Part shown: one piece after another, positions 16,213 to 26,195 of the stretch
Layout: each line of letters starts with the position of its first letter
Position numbering within the stretch: the stretch's first letter is position 1
DNA from: Planctomycetaceae bacterium
GTDB lineage: Bacteria; Planctomycetota; SZUA-567
Direction of reading: 5' to 3'
Assembly (NCBI GenBank): GCA_021205245.1
Contig: JAJPXZ010000185.1
Coordinates: 1 to 52,479 of the forward strand
Length of the DNA stretch: 52,479 nt
Notes under the pieces: model-generated
Told to the model about the DNA's origin: nothing
What the model saw: the letters and a program-made list of their open reading frames with translations, nothing else
The model's database searches: none
Made by a program: the position numbers and the translations under genes

Positions 16213-16473
16213 ATGGATCAAATAAACGCAGTCAACGGCCTGGGCGGCATGCAGCCCGCCCGCCGCATGAAGGCCGCCTACCGGATGTCGGAAGCCGCGG
16301 CTCCGACCGATTCGGTGGAAATCGCCTCCGACGTCATGCGCCTCCGCGGCGTCGAGGGAGTCCGCCTCGACCGGGTGATGGCCTTGAAGTCGCAGATCGC
16401 CGCCGGCAATTACTTCACGGCGGAAAAACTCGATGCCGCGCTTGACCGCGCGCTCGATCAGATCTTCAGCTAA
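16213..16473 (+). CDS. flgM: FlgM-like anti-sigma-28 factor
   Basis: An 86-residue protein with the FlgM layout: a flexible N-terminal half and a C-terminal sigma-binding region. The segment SVEIASDVMRL matches the conserved V-x-I-S-x-x-A-x-x-L strand, and RLDRVMALKSQIAAGNYFTAEKLDAALDR matches the family core (V-x-x-L-K-x-x-I-x-x-G-x-Y-x-x-x-x-x-x-A). FlgM holds FliA inactive until it is exported through the completed hook-basal body. The ATG follows GGGGAGAGAGAAAC; the longer frame from 16141 is not supported. The position right behind a FliA-type gene strengthens the call. Identification is by motif from memory. Confidence 0.75.
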   Translation: MDQINAVNGLGGMQPARRMKAAYRMSEAAAPTDSVEIASDVMRLRGVEGVRLDRVMALKSQIAAGNYFTAEKLDAALDRALDQIFS

Positions 16474-16502
16474 AAGCGCCATGACATCCAGGTAACACCC
16501 GA

Positions 16503-16526
16503 CGCGCCCGTTTAAACACGGGCGCG
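16503..16526 (+). terminator. Hairpin after the flgM-like gene
   Basis: A perfect 9-bp stem CGCGCCCGT / ACGGGCGCG with TTAAAC loop, 30 bases after the stop. There is no T run, so this is a likely but non-canonical transcript end. Confidence 0.5.
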
Positions 16527-16562
16527 ATCCTATTGGACAGGATCAATCGCGATGAAAAACCC

Positions 16563-16591
16563 TGGTCAAATGCGTGCCGATCCTGTAGTAT
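16563..16591 (+). promoter_or_regulatory. Weak candidate promoter of the PilZ gene
   Basis: TGGTCA (16563-16568), 17-bp spacer, TAGTAT (16586-16591); each element matches four of six consensus bases, about 90 bases before the PilZ start. Confidence 0.35.
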
Positions 16592-16677
16592 ACAGGTAGG
16601 ATACGGATGGATATGGCTCTTGTGACAATCCGGGTCGGCCCGAAGCGTCAATCACGAGGACGGGAGAGGAACGCACT

Positions 16678-17061
16678 ATGGATAAGTCCGACGATGTGAA
16701 GAATCAACGCGATCTCAAGCGGCATTACCTTATATACTATCTTCGCGTGTTCAACCGCGAAAACGGCGAGGTCTTGGGCCATCTGGTCGACATAACCACT
16801 AAGGGCATCATGATCTTGCGCGACTCTCCCATCGAGGCGGGGATAAACTATTCCCTCCGCCTCCGCTGGCGGAACTCCCAGGGCCGGTTGCAACTGGCCG
16901 ATTTCGAGGGAGCCTGCCGCTGGTGCCGGCCCGATATCAATCCGGATTTCTACGGTGCCGGATTCGCCATCACCTCGGCGAGCGAGGAGCATGTGGCGGC
17001 GATTCAGGGCCTGATTCGCGACTTGGCCATGCCAGAATCGAATATCGAGGACTTGGGCTAG
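16678..17061 (+). CDS. PilZ-domain cyclic-di-GMP-binding protein
   Basis: A 127-residue single-domain PilZ protein. Both c-di-GMP-binding motifs are intact: RDLKR (R-x-x-x-R, residues 11-15) and DITTKG (D-x-[ST]-x-x-G, residues 38-43). The beta-barrel continues to about residue 115 (FYGAGFAI is the late conserved strand). It has no partner domain, so it probably acts by binding another protein in a c-di-GMP-dependent way, for example in motility or matrix control. Its position after fliA/flgM genes fits motility. GAGAGG precedes the ATG. Confidence 0.88.
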   Translation: MDKSDDVKNQRDLKRHYLIYYLRVFNRENGEVLGHLVDITTKGIMILRDSPIEAGINYSLRLRWRNSQGRLQLADFEGACRWCRPDINPDFYGAGFAITSASEEHVAAIQGLIRDLAMPESNIEDLG

Positions 17062-17110
17062 ACCGTTCGGCTTTGCGCCGGAACGGTTGCGGCAATGTGC
17101 ATCTTTTTAC

Positions 17111-17140
17111 TTGACAGATGTCGAGTAAAACCGGAATATT
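17111..17140 (+). promoter_or_regulatory. Predicted promoter of the nusA-infB operon
   Basis: Perfect TTGACA (17111-17116), 18-bp spacer, AATATT (17135-17140). Transcription would start near 17147, about 220 bases before the nusA ATG. Confidence 0.55.
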
Positions 17141-17219
17141 GCGGGCACGGAGAGTGCTTGTTGCACCTGCACAAGCCCTCCGGGATGTCCTGCCCGATAC
17201 GCGGTGTGTATCGATGTGG

Positions 17220-17248
17220 GAGCGGGCTGCGCCCGCTCTTTATTTTTT
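17220..17248 (+). terminator. Intrinsic terminator inside the nusA leader
   Basis: An 8-bp stem GAGCGGGC / GCCCGCTC with TGC loop followed by TTTATTTTTT, a canonical rho-independent terminator. It is 120 bases upstream of the nusA start and downstream of the predicted nusA promoter, so it either ends an upstream transcript or small RNA or acts as a nusA attenuator. Confidence 0.88.
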
Positions 17249-17367
17249 GGCGGAGCCACCCGGAGTGGCTGCCAAATAAAAATCGCTCCGGCGAGGGACC
17301 GGTTCGCACCGCCGCCAGATCGGGTCGATACACCGGGAAACGTCCGTTTATTAAGGGTCATTTGCAG

Positions 17368-18603
17368 ATGAATACCACTGAAGAATTCCTGAGGCACATT
17401 GATAGCCTCCACCGCGAAAAAGGCATCGACCGCGAGCAGTTGATCGAGAGCATCGAAACCGCGCTTGTCTCCGCCGCCCGCAAACGCTACCCCAATATTG
17501 AAGAACTCCGCGTCCGCATCGATCGTGAATCCGGCATCATCCGCCTTATGGACGGCGACATTCCCTTCGATGAAATGGACCCCGCCGCCTTCGGGCGAAT
17601 CGCGGCCCAGACCGCCCGCCAGGTGATGATCCAGCGCATCCGCGAAGCCGAGTCGGACGTGGTCTACGAGGAATTCATCGCCCGCGTCGGCACCATCGTC
17701 AACGGCGTCATCCAGCGGGTCGAACGCGGCACCGTCATCTGCAATATCGGCAAGTCCGACGGCATTCTGCCCCGCCAGGAGCAGATTCCGTCCGAAAATT
17801 ACCGCCCCAACGAACGCATTCGCGCCTATGTGACGCAGGTACGGAAAAAAGGCAACAAGGTCATCATTATTCTTTCGCGGACCCACCCGGACCTGGTGCG
17901 CGAACTGTTCGAGCTTGAAGTGCCGGAAATCTACGAGCACATCGTCGAGATAAAAGGCCTTGTCCGCGAACCCGGCTACCGCACCAAGATAGCCGTCACC
18001 TCGTCCGACAGCCGCGTCGATGCCGTCGGCGCCTGCGTCGGCGTGCGCGGCAGCCGTATCAGGAACATCGTTGAGGAACTTGGCGGTGAAAAAATCGACA
18101 TCGTTCGTTGGAACGAGTCGCCGGAAATGTTTATCCGTAACGCCCTGTCGCCGTCGGAAATCGATCATATCGAATTCGACCGGAACAACCAGCGCGCCCG
18201 GGTCATCGTGCCTGACGATCAGTTGTCGCTGGCCATTGGCCGCAAGGGTCAGAACGTGCGCCTCTCCAGCCGCCTCACCGGGTGGAACCTGGACATTATG
18301 ACCATCAATCAGCACAGCCAGTGGCGCGAAAAGGGACGGCAGGAAATTGCCTCCCTGCCTGGCGTGGGCGAAGCGATGATCAATAACATGTTCATTGCCG
18401 GCTTTGAATCGTTCCGCGACATTATGGAGCTGGGCATCGAACGGCTCATGGAGATCAAGGGTATCGGCGAGAAGAAGGCGCAGGAGATTTACAACTTCGC
18501 GGTGGAAGGTTACCGCAAGCGCATTGAGCAGGATACCAAGGAATTGACTGAAGCAAAAGACAAGAAGCCCGCCGCAGCGGCGGGGGTGGTGGAAGGGGAG
18601 TAG
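17368..18603 (+). CDS. nusA: Transcription elongation/termination factor NusA
   Basis: A 411-residue RNA polymerase-binding factor. The N-terminal polymerase-binding domain (residues 1-100) is followed by an S1 domain (about 108-180, VGTIVNGVIQRVERGTVICNIG), two KH domains (about 200-320, including GVRGSRIRNIVEELGGEKIDIVRW and AIGRKGQNVRLSSRLTGW) and one C-terminal helix-hairpin-helix region (LPGVGEAMINNMFIAGF, IKGIGEKKAQEI), ending in an acidic/Ala tail. The ATG at 17368 follows AAGGG. rimP, normally directly upstream, is absent; infB follows after 87 bases. NusA commonly autoregulates its operon, which fits the leader terminator. Confidence 0.96.
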   Translation: MNTTEEFLRHIDSLHREKGIDREQLIESIETALVSAARKRYPNIEELRVRIDRESGIIRLMDGDIPFDEMDPAAFGRIAAQTARQVMIQRIREAESDVVYEEFIARVGTIVNGVIQRVERGTVICNIGKSDGILPRQEQIPSENYRPNERIRAYVTQVRKKGNKVIIILSRTHPDLVRELFELEVPEIYEHIVEIKGLVREPGYRTKIAVTSSDSRVDAVGACVGVRGSRIRNIVEELGGEKIDIVRWNESPEMFIRNALSPSEIDHIEFDRNNQRARVIVPDDQLSLAIGRKGQNVRLSSRLTGWNLDIMTINQHSQWREKGRQEIASLPGVGEAMINNMFIAGFESFRDIMELGIERLMEIKGIGEKKAQEIYNFAVEGYRKRIEQDTKELTEAKDKKPAAAAGVVEGE

Positions 18604-18690
18604 GAGGCAAGGGAACGCGCGAGCCTTCTCCCGAAAAAGTCGCGATGGATTGGTACAATTACTGCTTGCGGCATAGTTAGGAAATAGTAG

Positions 18691-21657
<2,967 letters not shown>

Positions 21658-21687
21658 CCAGGCGGCCGACAGAGGAACAACCCATCG

Positions 21688-21721
21688 AACGGCTGGCTTG
21701 GATTCAGGCCGGCCGTTTTTT
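21688..21721 (+). terminator. Intrinsic terminator between infB and ylxP
   Basis: A 10-bp stem AACGGCTGGC / GCCGGCCGTT (one G-T pair) with a 10-base loop, followed by six T. The T run ends four bases before the GGAGG ribosome-binding site of the next gene, so terminator and start region are fused. Confidence 0.85.
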
Positions 21722-21735
21722 CTTGGAGGCGCGGT

Positions 21736-22032
21736 ATGCGGATGGGATTTATGCGGGTCGACCTGCTCCTGCCCGGCTCCCACAGCCTGAAGGAAAAGCG
21801 CCGCCCGCTCCGCAGCCTTATGGAAAAGCTCCGCAACCGCTTCCATGTCTCGGTCGCGGAGGTGGACCTGCAGGATCTGCACGGGCGCGCGGTCGTTGGC
21901 GTGGCGTTTGTCGCCTCCGACGGCGGCGTCCTGGCGCGGGAAATGCAGGACGTGAAGGAATTCATCTACAACAACCCCGAGTTCCAGGTTCTGGACATTG
22001 AGGACCGCACTCTCGGGTGGAGAAACGATTAG
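21736..22032 (+). CDS. YlxP-like DUF503 protein
   Basis: A 98-residue protein of the DUF503 (YlxP) family, which is commonly found between infB and rbfA and is thought to assist ribosome assembly. Visible features are the N-terminal strand FMRVDLLLPGSHSLKEKRRPLRSLMEKLRNRF, the conserved SVAEVDLQDLHGRAVVGVAFVA and the C-terminal helix, a ferredoxin-like fold. GGAGG lies 6 bases before the ATG at 21736. It begins only 14 bases after the infB terminator and is followed by rbfA after 9 bases. Confidence 0.9.
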   Translation: MRMGFMRVDLLLPGSHSLKEKRRPLRSLMEKLRNRFHVSVAEVDLQDLHGRAVVGVAFVASDGGVLAREMQDVKEFIYNNPEFQVLDIEDRTLGWRND

Positions 22033-22041
22033 GAGTTTGCT

Positions 22042-22593
22042 ATGCCGTCAAGAAGACAGGAACGGGTGGGAAAGCGCATCGTGCAGGAACTGACCGACGC
22101 GTTCCGCAACCTCAAGCACGTCGACCTCGGCTTTATCACTATCACCCGCACCGAAGTGTCGCCCGACCTTCGCCATGCCAACGTATTTATCTCTGTTTTC
22201 GGTGATAAAAAGCAGCAGGAGCGTTCGCTCTCCTTGTTGCGTCACAGCGCCTCGCGGCTGAAGGGCATGATTGGCCGGCCCCTCGGGACCAAGGTGTTGC
22301 CGGCCCTGCATTTCGAATTTGACGAAAGCATCGCCACCGCCGACGAAATGAGCCGCCTCATCCGTGACGCCCGTTCCACCGACGCGCATCCGGAACCGCT
22401 CACCGAAGCGGAAATCGCCGAACTCGCCGCCGCCCGGTCGGGGCCGAAACGGCCCGAGCGCACCGGCTTGGACGTGTTCGAGACAGCCATGCAGGACGTC
22501 GATGCCGAACTCTACGGCGAAGAGGACGATCTGCAGGACGATCCCGCCTGGCAACCCATTAACCTGGACGAACTCCCCGACGACGACGAGTAG
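22042..22593 (+). CDS. rbfA: Ribosome-binding factor A
   Basis: A 183-residue 30S maturation factor with a KH-like fold. Family marks are the start SRRQERVGKRIVQELTDAFR, LGFITITRTEVSPDLRHANVFISVFGD and HFEFDESIATADEMSRLI. The canonical protein is about 110-130 residues; here an acidic C-terminal extension of about 60 residues (EEDDLQDDPAWQPINLDELPDDDE at its end) is added, of unknown role. GGAG precedes the ATG. It is in the nusA-infB-ylxP-rbfA order with no truB behind it; a GyrI-like gene follows after 3 bases. Confidence 0.94.
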   Translation: MPSRRQERVGKRIVQELTDAFRNLKHVDLGFITITRTEVSPDLRHANVFISVFGDKKQQERSLSLLRHSASRLKGMIGRPLGTKVLPALHFEFDESIATADEMSRLIRDARSTDAHPEPLTEAEIAELAAARSGPKRPERTGLDVFETAMQDVDAELYGEEDDLQDDPAWQPINLDELPDDDE

Positions 22594-22596
22594 CTC

Positions 22597-23250
22597 ATGG
22601 CGTATGATTGGAAAAAGCAGGACAAGACCCTCTACCTGCCGAAGGGCGATCCGGTGCTGGTCGATGTCCCGCTTATGAAGTACTTCAAGGTATCCGGCCA
22701 GGGCGCACCCGAAGACGCGGCCTACCAGGACGCCGTCGCCATGTTGTTCACCGTCTCCTACACACTCAAGATGTGGACGAAGAAAAATCCATCGCCGCTT
22801 GGCTGGTACGAGTACGCTGTGTTCCCGTTCGAATCGGCGTGGCAGTGTCCGGACGGGTTCGAAGCCAGGAGCGGCTATATTTTCGACGCCATGATTCGCC
22901 AGCCTGATTTTCTCACTCCCGATTTGGAAGATGAGGTCATTGCGGCGGCGAAAAAGAAAAAGCCCGACCTGCCGTGGCGTCGGCTCGAATCGCTTGAGCA
23001 GGCCGAGGGCCACTGCGTCCAAATGCTCCACCTTGGTCCGTACGCCGATGAGGACCGCTCCTTTGCGGTCATGGACCGTTTCTGCCTGCACCAGAATCTG
23101 GTGCGCCGTGGCAACGGCCACAAGGAAATTTACCTGAACGACCCCACCCGCACCGCGCCGGAAAAACTGAAGACTGTCCTCCGCTATTGGGTCAAGAACG
23201 CCGCCGAGGCGAAGCCGGCCAGGAAGATGATAAGGGGACGGCATGGCTGA
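22597..23250 (+). CDS. GyrI-like small-molecule-binding domain protein
   Basis: A 217-residue stand-alone GyrI-like protein. The start YDWKKQDKTLYLPKGDPVLVDVPLMKYFKVSGQG, the central KMWTKKNPSPLGWYEYAVFPFESAW and the late CVQMLHLGPYADE are typical of the single-domain GyrI-like/SHS2 family, which binds or hydrolyses small ligands and lacks any DNA-binding domain here. Start is 3 bases after rbfA and its end overlaps the next gene by 8 bases, so it is translationally linked to both the ribosome-assembly and the cobalamin genes. The ligand is unknown; a link to cobalamin chemistry is only positional. Confidence 0.85.
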   Translation: MAYDWKKQDKTLYLPKGDPVLVDVPLMKYFKVSGQGAPEDAAYQDAVAMLFTVSYTLKMWTKKNPSPLGWYEYAVFPFESAWQCPDGFEARSGYIFDAMIRQPDFLTPDLEDEVIAAAKKKKPDLPWRRLESLEQAEGHCVQMLHLGPYADEDRSFAVMDRFCLHQNLVRRGNGHKEIYLNDPTRTAPEKLKTVLRYWVKNAAEAKPARKMIRGRHG

Positions 23251-23842
23251 CGTCGTCTATCTCCTTCGCCACGCCGCACCGCCTGACGAACGCCGCAACC
23301 GCTTCTGGGGCAGGGGCGACCCGGGTGTTGACGCGGCGAGCCTGGCCGACGTCAAAACCCTGCCGCCACTCGCCTGGGAAAAGCCAACCCTTGTCCTTTC
23401 CAGCCCGCTGCCACGAGCCGTCCGAACCGCCACAGCCTTTGCCGATTGCTTTAATCTTGAAGTGCATGAGGATGACGACCTTGCCGAGGCCGATTTCGGT
23501 TCCTTTGACGGGTTGACCTTTGCCGAAATTGAACAACGGTATCCAGAGGAAACGTCCCGCTGGATTGCCCAGGGCGATGCGTTCACCTTTCCCGGCGGCG
23601 AGTCGGTTGCCGAATTTTTGACGCGTGCCGAGCAAGCATGGAAGCGGATTACCGCCCTTCCCGAGACTACGGTGGCGGTCGCCGCGCATGGCGGCATCAT
23701 CGCCTCTTGGCTTTGCCTCTTCCTCGGCATGGATTTTTCGCAACGCTTCGCCTTCCGTCCCGCCTATGCCGCCCTGACCGGATTCCTCCGCAAGCAAGAC
23801 GGTTCCGGCTGGGAGATGGCTTTCTTCAATAACAAGGCATGA
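23243..23842 (+). CDS. cobC: Histidine phosphatase, probable alpha-ribazole phosphatase
   Basis: A 199-residue phosphoglycerate-mutase-like phosphatase. The active-site LRHA motif (His near residue 9; RHA instead of the more common RHG), Arg in SPLPRAVRTA, EADFGSFDG and the second His in VAAHGG are all visible. In the nucleotide-loop pathway the family member CobC removes phosphate from alpha-ribazole-5-phosphate or its adenosylcobalamin product. The assignment comes from position directly ahead of cobU, cobT and cobS; on sequence alone it could be another member of the superfamily. AGGGGACGGC precedes the ATG. Confidence 0.78.
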   Translation: MADVVYLLRHAAPPDERRNRFWGRGDPGVDAASLADVKTLPPLAWEKPTLVLSSPLPRAVRTATAFADCFNLEVHEDDDLAEADFGSFDGLTFAEIEQRYPEETSRWIAQGDAFTFPGGESVAEFLTRAEQAWKRITALPETTVAVAAHGGIIASWLCLFLGMDFSQRFAFRPAYAALTGFLRKQDGSGWEMAFFNNKA

Positions 23843-23846
23843 GATT

Positions 23847-24383
23847 ATGTACGAACCCCGCTTTATCCTCGTCACTGGCGGTTGCCGCAGCGGCAAAAGC
23901 TCGTTCGGGTTGAAACTGGCAGGCACGGAAGGAGGCGTCTTTCTCGCCACTAGCCCGGTCCTGGACGACGAAACCGCCGACCGAATCCGCCGCCACCAGG
24001 ATGAGCGGGCGGACCAGGGCTGGGAGACGGTGGAGGAGGAGACCGCTGTCGCCGAAGCGCTGCGCCAGTGTCCGGACGACGCGGTGGTTCTTTTGGACTG
24101 CCTGACCTTGTGGGTGAATAATCTCGTTTACGAAGCCGAGCAGTCGGGCGAATTGCCGGACGAGGATTATATGGCGGCGCGGGCGGAGGAACTGGCATCG
24201 GCGGCCCGCTCCCGCAGCGGCAAAACGATTATGGTGACAAACGAGGTGGGGATGGGCATTGTGCCTGATAATCCCATGGCGCGGCGCTTCCGCGATCTCG
24301 CCGGTCGGGCCAACCAGACCATAGCGGCGCAGGCGGATGCGGTATACTTGATGGTTTCTGGATTACCGGTGAGGATTAAATGA
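23847..24383 (+). CDS. cobU: Adenosylcobinamide kinase / GMP transferase
   Basis: A 178-residue bifunctional enzyme that phosphorylates adenosylcobinamide and attaches GMP, giving adenosyl-GDP-cobinamide. Motifs: the P-loop GGCRSGKSSF at about residues 10-19, the HQDERADQGWETVEE region carrying the guanylylated His, DCLTLWVNN, and TNEVGMGIVP. The length is standard. It starts 4 bases after cobC and its stop overlaps the cobT start (ATGA), indicating translational coupling. Confidence 0.93.
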   Translation: MYEPRFILVTGGCRSGKSSFGLKLAGTEGGVFLATSPVLDDETADRIRRHQDERADQGWETVEEETAVAEALRQCPDDAVVLLDCLTLWVNNLVYEAEQSGELPDEDYMAARAEELASAARSRSGKTIMVTNEVGMGIVPDNPMARRFRDLAGRANQTIAAQADAVYLMVSGLPVRIK

Positions 24384-25453
24384 TGGAACTTCTTGAAAAG
24401 ACCGTGGCGGCGATCCGGCCGCTGGACGAAGCGGCGATGCAGCAGGCCGAAGCCCGGGTGCGGAATTTGACCATGCCCGACTGGGCGCTTGGCCGCATGT
24501 GCGATTTGGCCGTGCAGTTGGCCGGTATCAGCGGCGTCGTGCCGGCGCCGATCGCCAGGCGGGTCATTGTCGTCATGGCGGGCGATCACGGCGTAGTTGC
24601 CGAAGGGGTGGCCAGGCACAAGCAGGAGGTGACCCAGCAGATGGTCGCCAATATGACGAACGGCGGCGCGGGCGTGAACGTCCTCGGCCGCATGAACGGC
24701 GCGACCGTGCTCTTGGCCGACCTCGGCATGGCGGCCCGTGACGAATCATTGGTCACGAGCGGCAAACTGCTCGACTACTCGGTCGGCAAGGGAACCGCCA
24801 ACCTGGCTATAGGCCCGGCCATGAGCCGCGAGGATGCGGTCCGTTCGCTCGAAAACGGCATCCGCATTGCCCAATCGATGGCAGGGGACTTTGACGTCTT
24901 CGGCACGGGCGAAATGGGCATCGGCAACACCACGCCCGCCACCGCCATCGCTGCCTGCCTTTTAAAAATCTCCCCAGATGTCTTGACCGGACCCGGCGCC
25001 GGCCTGACGCCTGAAGCCGTCCAGCACAAGATCGGCGTCATCAAGACGGCGCTGGATGTCAATAAGCCCGACCCGAACGACGCCATCGACGTCCTCGCGA
25101 AAGTGGGTGGCTACGAAATTGGCGGCATCGCCGGACTCATTCTCGGCGCTGCGGCTGCGCGCAAGCCGGTCCTGGTGGATGGATTCATCTCCACCGCCGG
25201 TGCAATGTTGGCGCGGGTGCTGTGTCCGGAAATCGTCAACTACGCCATTCTCGCCCACGGCAGCGCCGAGCCCGGCCACCACATCATGTGCGACTGGCTT
25301 GGACAAAAACCGCTCCTCGACCTCGGCATGCGTCTTGGCGAAGGTACCGGCGTCGCCATGGGCCTGAACATTATCGAAGCTTCCCACCGCATGTTGACCG
25401 AGATGGCCACCTTCGACAGCGCTGGCGTCGACGCGCGCCATCCCGGTACGTGA
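24380..25453 (+). CDS. cobT: Nicotinate-nucleotide--dimethylbenzimidazole phosphoribosyltransferase
   Basis: A 357-residue enzyme making alpha-ribazole-5-phosphate from nicotinate mononucleotide and a lower-ligand base. Visible motifs: the helical N-terminus, MAGDHGVVAEGV, the GEMGIGNTTPA loop, and the C-terminal GEGTGVAMGL with the catalytic Glu. The start overlaps cobU by 4 bases; an ATG three bases later is equally possible. Together with cobU, cobC and cobS it completes lower-ligand attachment from cobinamide. Confidence 0.95.
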   Translation: MMELLEKTVAAIRPLDEAAMQQAEARVRNLTMPDWALGRMCDLAVQLAGISGVVPAPIARRVIVVMAGDHGVVAEGVARHKQEVTQQMVANMTNGGAGVNVLGRMNGATVLLADLGMAARDESLVTSGKLLDYSVGKGTANLAIGPAMSREDAVRSLENGIRIAQSMAGDFDVFGTGEMGIGNTTPATAIAACLLKISPDVLTGPGAGLTPEAVQHKIGVIKTALDVNKPDPNDAIDVLAKVGGYEIGGIAGLILGAAAARKPVLVDGFISTAGAMLARVLCPEIVNYAILAHGSAEPGHHIMCDWLGQKPLLDLGMRLGEGTGVAMGLNIIEASHRMLTEMATFDSAGVDARHPGT

Positions 25454-25457
25454 CGCT

Positions 25458-26186
25458 ATGAAACGATTCGCCGCCGCGTGGCGCTTCCTCACCGTGTTTC
25501 CATTTCCGTTGCCGGCCGGTGACGACGAGGGCGAATGTCTCCGTCGCTCGCCAGCGATGTTTCCGTTGGTCGGGCTGGTCCTTGGGCTGGTTGCCGCCGG
25601 GGCGGCGTGGCTGCTGAACAGCGTTTTCCCGCCTTTGCCTGCCGCCGCCCTGGTGACTGTCGTCCTCGCCATGTTCTCCGTCGGGCTGCACTTGGACGGT
25701 GTCTGCGACTGCGGCGACGCCCTGATGACGCCGGGCCGCAGCCGTGAAGACGCCCTTGCTATTATGAAGGACAGCCGTATCGGCGCGCACGGTGCGGTGG
25801 CATTGGTGTTGCTTCTCCTGGTTAAGTTCGCTGCCCTGGCGAGCTGCCCGAACCCGGTGCTGGCTGCGCTGGCGGTACCGGTGGGCGGGCGCGGCGCGGC
25901 GCTCCTGCCCATGGTTATTCTTCCGTATGTGCGCGAAAATGGGCTGGGCAAATTATTCGAGGCCGGGCCGGGGACAATCATCTTCGGTACCGTCATGACC
26001 GCCGCCGTCCTCGCTCTCGCGATGGGCGGTCTGTTTGTGGCAGGGCTCATTCTCTGGGCTATTGTGGGACTCGGCTGGGTGGCGTTCCTCCGGCACCGCC
26101 TCGGTGGCGCGACCGGCGACGGCTACGGCGCTGCCTGCGAAATCGGTGAAACAGCGACCGCCTTGGCGGTCTGTATGGCTTGGTGA
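25458..26186 (+). CDS. cobS: Adenosylcobinamide-GDP ribazoletransferase (cobalamin synthase)
   Basis: A 242-residue membrane enzyme joining adenosyl-GDP-cobinamide and alpha-ribazole phosphate. The metal-binding HLDGVCDCGDALMTPG segment and AIMKDSRIGAHGAVAL are the family signatures; the later GGATGDGYGA loop is also conserved. Six or so hydrophobic segments span the protein, consistent with inner-membrane location. The N-terminus FLTVFPFPLPAGDDEG is typical. It starts 4 bases after cobT. The family motif usually reads DG-x-x-D-x-x-D; here it is DGVCDCGDA, intact at the acidic positions. Confidence 0.94.
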   Translation: MKRFAAAWRFLTVFPFPLPAGDDEGECLRRSPAMFPLVGLVLGLVAAGAAWLLNSVFPPLPAAALVTVVLAMFSVGLHLDGVCDCGDALMTPGRSREDALAIMKDSRIGAHGAVALVLLLLVKFAALASCPNPVLAALAVPVGGRGAALLPMVILPYVRENGLGKLFEAGPGTIIFGTVMTAAVLALAMGGLFVAGLILWAIVGLGWVAFLRHRLGGATGDGYGAACEIGETATALAVCMAW

Positions 26187-26195
26187 CGGAGCGGC

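Larger units (their letters stand above)
17062..17367 (+). other. nusA leader region
   Basis: A 306-base gap between the PilZ gene and nusA. It holds a good promoter (17111-17140), then successive stems: GCTTG..CAAGC near 17156-17176, GATAC..GTATC at about 17197-17213, an intrinsic terminator (17220-17248), and directly behind it a two-part stem TTGGC..AGCCAC / GTGGCT..GCCAA (about 17247-17273). No tRNA or SRP RNA signature is present. A transcript starting near 17147 would have to read through the terminator to reach nusA. Confidence 0.6.

Noticed and set aside
17147..17367. Possible tRNA or SRP RNA in the nusA leader (as metY precedes nusA in some bacteria)
   Set aside because: No acceptor/T-arm pattern or GGAAGG-type SRP core; a GGTTCGCACCG string near 17301 lacks the rest of a tRNA.
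23243..26186. A cobalamin riboswitch for the cob genes
   Set aside because: The genes overlap or are separated by a few bases and no intergenic space for a riboswitch exists upstream of cobC.
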